From assembly GCA_900708905.1 (NCBI GenBank), contig CAADRB010000059.1, positions 973,855 to 1,037,854 on the forward strand: 64,000 nucleotides of DNA. The letters run 5' to 3'. Position 1 is the stretch's first letter. Each line of letters opens with the position of its first letter. Made by a program: the position numbers and the translations under genes. The notes below the pieces were generated by a model. It worked only from the letters and a program-made list of their open reading frames with translations. It searched no databases and was not told the origin of the DNA. Source of the DNA: Hymenolepis diminuta (lineage: Eukaryota > Platyhelminthes > Cestoda > Cyclophyllidea > Hymenolepididae). Below, one piece after another: positions 50,105-61,800 of this stretch.

Positions 50105-52860
50105 CCTGGTCTCGACTGGCTCGGTTAACTTCGTCATTTGGATCTGCCTATAAACGCCCTCTACAATCGGGTGCATTCTGATACATACCACTCCATTTAC
50201 AGCAGAGATAGTGGTCCAGCGTTTTCCTGAGGTAAATCAAGAAGGTTTTGCTTTATATAATCACGCTAAGGCAGCATTAAAACTGTTAGCGAATGCTTGG
50301 CCAATTTTCCATTCTAAGCGATCAGTTCCACTAGTAGCCTTGCTTATCGTGGACGAAAGACCTAAACGTCAGGAACAAAAGGAAATTATAAAGCTCGTTT
50401 CTTGTTCAAAATGGGTTCCATCTATTGCTTTTGTTCGAAAGGCAAATTAAACTTTCCGGTTGTGCGTCAACTATTTCAAGGTTTAAATGACTCTGTGGAA
50501 CCTAATTTTCATTCACTACCATTTCCTGATGACATCTCGAATGGTGGCAAATGCTATGCAAGGTTTGATTTAGCAGAGGCTTTTTTACAATTCGAAGTTT
50601 TATCAGAGGCACGGGAGCTACTGAGTGTAAATACGCATCGTAGTCAATACCAATATACCAGACTTTCATCCGGTGTCAAGACAGCTGCCCGTAATTTCCC
50701 AAAAATAATGAATTCCATGTATCAGGCCTTTAGGGAATTGCTGCATACCATGATAAGATTGTTGCAGCCTGTCCTCAGTTGGAACTTTAAGGTGTCTTCG
50801 TATTTCTTCAATGTATTCAGAAGCACGGTTTCCGTCTTCGAGCTGAGAAATGTGCAACCTTTGTGACCTCTAATAAATACCTAAAATGTATCTTTGAGAA
50901 AAATGGCCGACGCTCGATTTCAGAAAAGCTCCGAGCAATTACAGAAATGTCACAGTCTACGGAAATTACCACATTGCGTCTCATCGACTACTACGGTACA
51001 TTTCTGTCAACATTGCATAATATTCGGGCTCCTCTAAATGAGTTGCGGGGAAAGATGCTAAATGGAACTGGACTCCTAAATGTGAGAAAGCATTCACTAA
51101 ACTAAAGGATATGCTGCTTTCTCATTTCAATTAGAACCTACTAATCATAGTGGCTGCAAATGCTTAAACTATGACAATGGTGCTGTTATCTCTCATGTCT
51201 TCCCTGATGGTTCAGATTAAGCAGTTACTCATTCCATTCGAAATTTTACTATAGCTGAGAAAAATCCATAGACAGATTGAAAAGGAGTCTTTGACCATCA
51301 GCTTCTCTCTGAAAGGTTTCATAAATTCCTCTACGGAAGGCATTTCACACTGCTGATGGATCTTAAACCAGTTCCCCCTATCTTTGAACCTAAAAAGGTT
51401 ATTCCGGTTTACAATACAAGCCGACTTTAACGTTGGTCGACCATCTGCCTTGACGATGATTTCGAAATAGAACATCGGAACACAACAGAGTTCGAGCAAG
51501 TTGATTAACCTGAGATGTCCCAACAAGGAAACCGTTATTTCAAGTATGACTATGGAAGAAAATGCGCAAACTATTATCTGATGTTGGCGGCAAACTTCTA
51601 GTAACTGCAAATGGTATTTACGATATGACAGGTAAAGATTCATTTCTAAAGAAGGCCATGAAATATTTTCGCACTTGATGGCTAAAATCAAGCCAAAAGT
51701 TCAATCTGCCTCAATTTTAATGACGGTTTAATGATCTCTCTGTGGTTAAATCATGTTAATTGTTTGCAGGTATGAGCAGATTCCTTCAGCTCACCTAAGT
51801 GCTGAAGGAATGACGACAGTTCCATAGGAAGGAACAGTTCCATATCAGTCATCTGAATGTTAGCCGCACAAAATCTGTTACAAGGATGCTTTCATACTGG
51901 CCCGTAATGGACAAGTATATCAAAGCAATTATCCACGGATGTTCAAAACGCCAACAAGCGGCTAATCTTCCTCCACACTAGGGATCCAGTCTCTCCTTGT
52001 TGTCCGCTTACACTTAAATTTTGCTGGACCTGTCAAAGGTCTCTCATATTTCATCATGGTAGATTTGCACTCAGAGTGGCTCGAAGTTATTCCACTAAAG
52101 TCCTCCGCAATTGCCATGTAGACCGATAGTCTCCGCCACATATTTTCAATTCATGGACTAACAGAGACCATTCTAACAGACAACAGCACTAAATTCTTTT
52201 TAGTCCCTTTTCAAGACTTTTTTCAGAGTTATAATATAACTTACGTCTACTCTCCACCATATCATACAAAATCAAATGGTCAGGCAGAACGATTCGTTGA
52301 CATTTAGAAGTCCCTTGGGAAGGAACAATGGAAGAAGCTCCCAAAACCTTCCTTTAAATTTACGGAACAACACCGCATCTAGCGTAAATGACCTCAGTTC
52401 TGTTTAAACTCTTGTGGGGCGTAAACCCAGGCCGATGCGCAGCGCCCTACTTCCAAAGAATTCAACTCTCTCTAGTTCATTTTCATGTGCTAAGAGGACA
52501 CTTCCAATCTCACAACAGTTTATGCGCAGGATCATTGCCCGAATGGCACGTAGGCAGAAAGTACCATCAGGGCTCCACGAGGTTGTGTGCAAGATGAAGT
52601 ATGTATTGATGGTCAAACTTAAATGCGTCATCGAAACCATTTCCATCTTCGGAAGCATCAAAACTGAAAACAGTCTTCTGGATATGATCTTTGATTTTTT
52701 GGCCTCTCACTGCTTGGAAATAACGGTATCACGGAAATTCCACCCAGCAGTTGGCAAAACTTTCGTTAGGAACGTTCCAAAAAATCGTCTAAAAGATTTC
52801 AGCTGGGCCTAAAATTCAAAATGTATGGTGGGAGATTTTCACTCTGGGTGTTGGATAAGG
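50105..52860 (+). pseudogene. broken Ty3/gypsy pol (reverse transcriptase, RNase H, integrase)
   Basis: A colinear but shattered pol, readable only by changing frame. Reverse transcriptase covers about 50200-51100: KRSVPLVAL..VDE and NGGKCYARFDLAEAFLQFEV blocks, then TRLSSGVKTA. The catalytic YxDD box is degraded to YHDK near 50740. RNase H covers about 51150-51500, with the GRHFTLL..D block. The integrase zinc region lies near 51780-51970 and the core at about 52010-52310, with HSEWLEV, LTDNSTKF and PPYHTKSNGQAERF marking the D, D and E positions. A linker to about 52810 follows. At least six stops or frameshifts occur, and no gag, protease or LTRs are attached. The domain order RT-RNase H-integrase identifies Ty3/gypsy. 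It is an old inactive copy. Confidence 0.88.
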
Positions 52861-55800
52861 TGAAATATTTGTTTTAAAAAAAGAAATTAATGAAAAAATT
52901 TTAAATGGTTATCAATATTATTATTAATTATTCGCAATTTTACATGACTGTTGAAATATATTAAAATTATAATTAAAATTCAATTAGGGAATTTGTGGCT
53001 ACTTTAATGGTTAAGATACTGTTTAAAGAATATTGAACTAAAAATATCACACAGTAACGATTATACAAACATCATAAGATGTTGAATTTCAGAATGCATA
53101 CAAAAGATTTCAATGATATAATCCTCATGAATTTGTGAGTATCTAAAGTCGTCACCCACTCCAGTTAAACGAGCGTAAAGTTCTCCTTATAATAAAAGGA
53201 TATGACGCAATTTAATAAGCCAACGTTTTATCTGAATATCCGTTATTAAGTAAATAGTAAATACATAAACATACGTTTGGCACTGATTTATCCTTGAAAT
53301 TGACACAGAGAGGGCACCTTTTGTTATCTAATTGTCACATAACCTTATAAATAATCCAAAGATACTGGGGATTATTGCTACCAAAGGAAATTTTTGTCAT
53401 AGTTTATTTTGCATTGATTGATTATCTGAACAAAAACCCAAGTCAACTTAACCCCTCTTTGTGCTAAGGCTAGTTCCTTTTTCTTCAATCCCTAATTCAT
53501 TTTCCTATCTCTTCTTCTTTTGCCGTTATTGTTCTACAGTTATTTAATTCATTCATGGTCCAACTCAATTCTTTGTTTTCTGATTTTGGGAAAAGCTATT
53601 ACTACCTGTTAGCCTTTAAAGAGGTTTATTTTTGGGGTGGTAGTGAAATAAAATCTTTTTTCGGGCTCTTAAAGTATATTAAAGATTAATTTTATTTTAG
53701 AGTCTTTTAGACAAGACAGGAAATTTAACATGAGCTCTATATTAATATCCGATTAAAAAACCAATATTTTTCACTTTTATTTCTTCTCTCTTCAGGAAAT
53801 GAATTTTAAAAAAATCATGCGTGTCTTCGTCCAAGAAATTTCCATTTCCAAAAACTACAATAAATCAGTGATAGCTAATTTTATAAACAAAGTATTTTAT
53901 ATAACTGATTAATTTTTTCGGTTAATGCGTTGTTATGCGGTAGAAATGCATTTAAAAAATAAGGAAATTAATAAGAGAGATTAAATGAAGATAGCAGAAT
54001 AAATAGGAAATTTAATTATTCAAAGAAATGATCCTTTTACTAGATTTTTCGGATGACTACAAAATGTAATAAATTTATTGGCACTTTATCTATCACCAGT
54101 TAATTCTATGAATACGAAACAATAAAGATAGCTAATTTGCGAAACATGTGAAGATTTAAGTATTTTAGAATAATTAATGCCTTATGCCACTTCACAGAGG
54201 TTAAGCCAGGTGTCAAGAAATCGGTGCTTATCAGTAGAAACCCACAATAATCTATTTCACATACTATTTCCTATCCATAAGACGGGAGTTGGTAGGCAGA
54301 ATTTATATGATAACGGATCCAGGGAGCTTTTTAAATATGTATGGAAATTTTGTCACCAAATCTTTCATTTTTGATAATACACACGAAATTGAAATTATCA
54401 GCAAAAATTCATGGGTCTAATAACAAATAATCTGGTATTTTGTTAATGTAAAATTATAAGTCCCTCATATTAGTGAAACATATCTGTTTATTTTGATTTA
54501 AATAATTTCGAAAACAAGGAACACTGTACTTTCATACTGCTTATGGTTAACGATATTGATGCTCACTTAAAAAAATAATATTCTACTACTCAAAAAGTTA
54601 TGCGAGCTTAATCAATTTTTTAATGTTGTGCCTCTTAAGAAAACCAAAATTCTGCATAATCACACTTGTTGAAATAATTTTAAAAAATCCTTCTTAGCTT
54701 TTGACATATCAGATCGAATGCCTCAGAATGAAGTAATTTTGCATCCGCATAAGTATGATATTTAAACCGGTAGTCAATGTTAAAATGCTTAGTATTTATG
54801 GATCATTCAACTGCCAATTTTTTATTATTAAAAGGCAGTAGTAAATATCCAGCTAAAGATATTTGCGTCTAAAAATATTTTACACTAGTATTTAATTTAG
54901 AAACAAAGAGTCGAATTTACAGGAGGTTAAATTATCATGATTATAAGTTTTCAAATTCATCATTAATTATAACATGATTGCAATAGTCTTAACACTGATA
55001 GCTGGCCAAATTATATTACTTGATAAAGCGAAGGGCTTTTAAAGTGAATGAAAAACTCTAATTTTTGAATATCTTAATGCCCTATTGCTTATGATATAAT
55101 ATGGAGGCTTCAAAATGAAATCAGACTGACGGTTGCATAAATTAAATGAGTTCCACCTGTGACTTATGAGAAGAGACAGTTTGGTGATTCTGGAGCTGAG
55201 GTAAGCAAGGTTACCTGGTCAAGCAGAAATAATTGAACTTTTCTTCAGAATGGCGTTTGGTAAACATGCGGGTATAATATTTACCGTGTTGAATTTTCTT
55301 GATGATATTTGCTTGTGATCACGGTAAAACAGCAATATACTACCCGATTTAGTTGTTTTAACCAACTTGAGATTTTTTAGCCATAAATAAATTGATGGAA
55401 TTTGTTGCAACAAATATCAAAATTAGTCATGCTGCACATCTACAAACTCTCGCTCTAAGTAAACAGATAGCAGAAACTTTCCAGAATCTAGAAAATCCTG
55501 GCAATAATCATTAGAACTTACGGAAATTGATTCAAGAGTTATTATAGAAATGATTGCCTAATGCATACGTGCATTTGGATATATAAACTAAAGGTCATAA
55601 ATGATATCAAAATGCTGATGAATCAGTTATAGTATAATGAATCTTAGATCTCATATTGGAACTTCAAATGCAAGATGTTGATGATGAAAAGTGCATCATA
55701 CGAATTACCATCTTAAAATAGCCTATCGCTATTTACTTTTCGAACAAATATTTGATTTACGTCATTTTGGTATTTCATGTGTTGTTTCAGTCGAAACAAA

Positions 55801-58800
55801 AAAGCAAATGGCTAATTTTGTAAATAATGATCACAGAAATCGAAGTTAACAGTTTTAGACCATGATGTTAAACTAAAAATAACTTTGTCGTATTTCAGAT
55901 AAAGTTTTACTATCTCTTTTTATGTAATTAACTCAGTTTTATCAAATTACTTAAGTCCATTCATCAAAAAGTACATATCTTTGGTGTAACTTCATATGCA
56001 TAGGTTTTAGTGGTAATATCTTGAGAATTCAATTAAAACAGTTTACTTTCTTGATGAAAAAGCCATTATTATTTGCAACAACAGAATATATTTATCCTTT
56101 AATTTAAAAAAATAATGAATTATTTATATTTTTTCATACAAAGAGAAATGGATAAAATACTCGTATAGCCGATAAACTAAGAAAAAAACAAAACAATGCG
56201 GATTCCATCGCAACTCTTATTTCAGTTCAGAATTAATTCCTCTAATTTCATTCCAGTGAAAAGTCTAGAGATTGATATAAATGGGACAAGAAATATTTCT
56301 GAAGAAAATGCTGCTTGACTCTTTTGGAGTTTGAATTCATCAGTAATTTATTAAGATTTGATTAATGGTAAAGCATGAAACAACATATCAGTATGCATAA
56401 TATAACATAGGATATTAAAGTTCAAACATCCGGGGGCACTGTACATTTGGAAGTACACAAGAGCATCATTAAATAGGATTACCTATTAAATCACCTAATA
56501 AAGTTTAGCCTAACCGTCAGTTAATGACATTTCTTTAAGGGAATATCGAATCGAAGTTTTATTCGCTAAATTAAAATCCTCGTAGTCAGTAAATTTGAAA
56601 ATTATCAACCTAAATAATTCATTTTAGTGTAATGGATAGATAAGAAAGTATTTTATTTTCATCAAGTGGTCTACATTAAAAATCAAATTTTTAACAGAAA
56701 TCATAAAAAAATAGTTGTTTTCGATAACATTTGATACTTAGCTTGTCAAGACAGTTTTAACAAAAGAAAATAAGTATATTTACTTTATATATGTTTTTGC
56801 TTTTTCCGTTTTAATTTAAGGAAATGGTTCAGAACCTCCGAAAATTAGGTTTTTGTTTTATTTACCTTTAATTTATATTGATCAGTACATTCGCTTAAAT
56901 GGTCACAAAAAAATCTGAATAAAGAGCTATGTAAATTTTTAATGATACATTAGTTGGAAGGAAAAATTATTGAAATCTAAAGATTTCGATTGTATAACTG
57001 AATATTTTTAAACGGCCTGAACTGCAGTAGGAGCCAACTTTTCATATATAACTTCTGGAGATATTTTAAATCATTAAGTCGGAACTCAATTTTAAAGCAA
57101 TTTTGCAACAGTTACGTTGGATCTGAGTTTTCAACAATGAAAGATTGTATTTGATCATTTCTTCTAGTATTCATGTTTTAAAATCCAGCTCCAATTTATC
57201 TGGAAACAAAAGAGTGTGTGCACCAATTTTAAAGAGTTCACATCTTCCAGGCTGTAAAAATCCTATTTGATGTAATAATGATTTTTCTATATATTAAATA
57301 TTGTTATAAAATTAATAATAGTTCTACCGCAAATTAGATTTATAAGTACGATTTCTGGAAAGTAAAAACAGGGACAATAAGAAATTCAACACATTTATAC
57401 CAAGAAAAAGGCTACGAATTATAAATTATATTTAAAAAACCCGCATAATTTAATAAATTTAGTGTATTTTCTCTTCTTTTTCTAATACATAATAAAATAT
57501 TGAAAATTTCCAACATTTTAAAAGTCGTCATAATAAATTACCTTTAAACTAATAAATAGAATCTGCTTTATGAATTAGAAAGGCAAAGTCCGACTTTAAT
57601 TCCACCACTCATTAGACTAATTCAGTGGAAATAAAATCTTTGGAAGTATTAACTACATCAGTCAATTTCCCAAAAATAGTTTTAATTATTTCATAATGCG
57701 CTACAACTTATAACTCTGTGCACTAAATTTAAATTCATTATGAGGTCAGGATTTTCCCTTAAACTGCCTTTAGTAGACTAATCAGGAAGTTATTTTGATA
57801 TTTATAGCAGTTAAACGAATTCTAATCTTTTTTGTTTTTACGCAAACTCATGTATTTTAATTTAAGATAAGCATAATGACTGAGGACAAAAACTGAATGC
57901 AAGTAGATTGTATAACATGAAAAATATTTATAATTCTAACTATATATAGGCACTTGCATGAAGATTCGAAGATCACTCTGAACTATCTTGAGTTTTGCTT
58001 GGCACTTTTCAGCGACTTTGACTCCATATGAGCATATACCTCTGCGATGATTCATCGCTAATTCTGCATATAAGCAATTGAGTTCCTAATCTTAAACTGT
58101 GTCGATAATGTAGTACGCATTTAAACGCTTAAACAATGAGAAACAATGACAGAAAATAACAGCAGTTCCCAAACAATTTTAAAAGGCTTTTGAGATCCCA
58201 TCGTGAGTAGAAGGGGTGGTATCTTAGAGACTTCCTGCTGAAAAAATCGAATTCTGCCACATCCTCTATCAGGTATTGTATTTCCTGAATCTACATTAAT
58301 AAGCACTGAACCCCTAACCATGGCATTCATGGACGAGCATGTCAACTGCTGTGTCACTTTTTGATTATCCAATATTTCATTTTGGGAAAACATTGGATAA
58401 ACTTAGAATTTTCCGTTTTTAATTTCTCTCAGCTCATTAAATAGATTGAAATATTAGATTACCTTAATAAAATAGTTAAAAAAGATGTACAAGGTTGAAT
58501 TATTTGCCTAATTTGCAAGGGTTAGGGCTAAAAAATTCATAGATGGCAACATTTTTTCAAGACGGCACATGTGAAGTAACAGCCCCTGTATCATAAATCT
58601 GGGCTAAGTTCAACTCGCTTTTCACAAGATTTTTGCTAATAAGATTTAGATTAATATTTGTCCAGATTGTGTTTATTTTCACGTTTACAAATATTAAATG
58701 CATAGAAATATTTCAACTATAATTTATCAGTTCCTGGAGATTCTGCCATTTCCGTTATGATTTAACAAAATTTAGAATTGTCCAATTTTTCAATAACACA

Positions 58801-61800
58801 TCCCAAACTATGCTTGGTCTAATTATATTTCCTATGAAAAATAGACTAAGCTTTCATAAAAGCAATTTAAATGGAAAAGCTTTTACTTAATTTGTGGCAT
58901 CCACAACAATAAAGACAATTTGCTTATTATTGGTGGAACCAAAACAAGAGGAAAAAGAAGCAATGAAGTGGAGTCGATGCAGATTGTAGGAAGCTAATGA
59001 ACTTAGTTTCATCTCAATACTGTATTTCACACGATGATCAACTTTTCTTATAAGGATGCTTTTGCTCTGACATGTTATAGCATATCAAATCATTCTAAAT
59101 ATAATGCCATTAACAATTCCAGGCTAATACTCACAAAACCACAGTGTCGAATAAAACATTAAGATTAAAATAACGTACACGAGTGTTCTGGCCAACACTG
59201 ACTAACCATTTGTAAAAGTAGCAGTTTTTATTCTCTACAACTCTGTTTCTTTTTTCTGGTGACCATATCTATTATTCCACTAATGCTGGTTGCCTGATTT
59301 CACTTTCTGTTATTACTAAAGACTTTGAACCTACCTTCTTCCTCTTACCCATTTCATCTGACGTCAAAAATGGAAGTCGCACCTTCAAAAATTATGAAAA
59401 ATGTATTGTAGTATTTAATTTTATTTTATTCCTATATGAATCCGTATTGCTGGGATACTAATCTGTATTAAATCTATAAAAGTCCAATACTTTCAATTCG
59501 GAACACATCACAAAATGTCTGCCTTTTCAATATCTATACACCACCTTGTTAGAATGTGTAGGAGTCAAGTTGGAGGCCGCAGCTATCAAAACATTCAAGC
59601 GTACATAACAGAATGAAAGTAACTATCTTAAAACTTATCCATTTATTAAACTTTCCAGTAGCTTGAATAAAAAAGAATGTTAAAAACACTTTATTGATAA
59701 AGAGAGATATACTGATCTCCTAAATGTTACTGAACCAATATATTATTAAAGTAAACGTAAAGTTAGTTTTTTCCTGGGAATATGAACTTGTTTATGTCTC
59801 ATCATAGTTTTTTCTTGTGATTAATAATAAAATAAGAAAATACCATTGCCCAACAATAATGATAATCTTGTTCACACTGCAAATTTGTTTTATTAACTTC
59901 TTGCCATTTCTATAAATTGAAAGTAACTGGTAAAAGTGGCTCGCATTTACTAATTTACCATCTACAAACTATTTTTAGTCCTTAATATCATATATTTAGC
60001 GCTTTGGTACAAGTACACCATTGGTTTCATTATATCTTTATACTCGAAAATCTCACTGACTCTTGCGAAAAACTAAAAAAACCAGTTAGATAAAGCGTTT
60101 ATTGGTGTTATTTTTACATAAGCCGTATAGCCCGAATTAAATGGGTTATTTTAATACGGACATGCAAATTTGTATGCATTTGTTCCAACTAAAATAACTT
60201 TTCTCTCTTAAGAATTTTGCCCACAAATTTAGTCCTGGGTTGGCAAAATTACTATTCTAGAGCTGCTAAATTGTCGTCCTCAATGTGTTGCATATTAATA
60301 ATCGGACAAATTGAATGCGTCTGTTCACCGCAAGTATAGGCGCAGCTCTTTGATGGAGGTCTATTCTCCCTATTTTAACAGACGACTCATTAATGTTTAA
60401 GTGGAAGTGTCTAGAACACACTATGTATATTGGTTTTAAGTAGGGAATAATAAGTAACACTTTGGTCTTTTGAGACAAAAAATATAACTAAAGTATTTCT
60501 TTATATTTAAATAAAGTATTTGCTAATCCTTATGGGCTTGTTATAAGGATTCGTCCTCTCCGTATATTAGGAATTGACCACTATACCATCGATGGGTGTA
60601 AAACCGGTTGGCCGCCTAATTCTGACTGATAAAGTTGGAGTTTTAAGAAAAAAAAGTTAGAATAAGTTATAAATGTTGCTATAATAAGAGATATTATTAT
60701 GGGTTTTCGTACTTGGTGAGGAAAAAATAACATCCTTGAAGCTAACAGACTAATCCAAAAAAGAGTTATGCTGTACGATTTGTGATGATTTCCAGTATAG
60801 CACTATTTGCACCTGTCATAAGCTTATCACCTGAGGTGAGTCAGCTGCAAATGAGGAGAATACATGCTTATGGGATACCCAAGTTTAATACCTTCTGTTA
60901 AATGTTTGATGGCTTTTATTTGACTTCTTAAACTTCTTAGCTCACAATAAAGTTCAGTAATTATGTTTGATAATTTGTACTGCAATTAAAGGTGTGTGAA
61001 CCGTATGTGTTTAGGTAAAGCGTCAGAATGGATAAATGTGATAAACAATGACCCGCATTCTGTACGGTTCAAGCCTGATTTTAAATAAATGATTCTTATA
61101 TATTATTGTCTTATCGTGCAAAGACGACGTTTTTGGCCTCGTATTGCAATGAAAATCTTGACATCAGCTAAGTCAAATTTCTGAGAAGTGCAATTTGCAC
61201 ACCCTAATATAGCTCATAAATTATTTAATTAATTTGATCAGGTAATGATTATTTAAAGTCTACAGCAAATATACTATTTGGTTTGGGGTTATCAATTTAG
61301 AACGTAAAGGTAAGTAAACTTAGAGTTCTCATCTTGGAGAAACAGGAACATCTCCTTTTCCGAGCGTTGATTAGTTCTTATATGATCTTCCCTTTTTTCA
61401 GTTCTCTCGTTAAGTTTGTTTATCACTTAGTCCAAAAACATCAAGGGATGAATTAATTTGATGCATGCACTCAAATTTACATTCGAAATTCCATAAAAGT
61501 GTGAGATTTGAAATTAAATCCGCTGTCAAAGCAACAGAGTTGTTAGGTGGAAAGGCTCCGGTTTGCTACTTTATAAAGTTAGAAAATTGAATTACAGATA
61601 TTAATAGCCGTTTTCAACGATAAAATAGAAGATCACGGACATACTATCAAAAACAGTAATGCAAGTATGAGGGAAAATTATTGAAAAGATGAATAAGACA
61701 CAAGAGCAAAGGGAAAGAACTAGAGAACAGAAGGTCTGCACAAATGTTCAAAATATTGGGGGTGTTCGGCTGAGTCATCACAAGGCGAATAGTCGATATT

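Noticed and set aside
51212..51691. 159-codon minus-strand open frame
   Set aside because: It is antisense to the gypsy RNase H region, whose plus-strand reading shows recognisable motifs.
60240..60370. minus-strand Cys-containing frame (SCAYTCGEQTHSICP)
   Set aside because: Short, no convincing acceptor or donor in phase, and no recognised domain. The cysteines alone are not enough.
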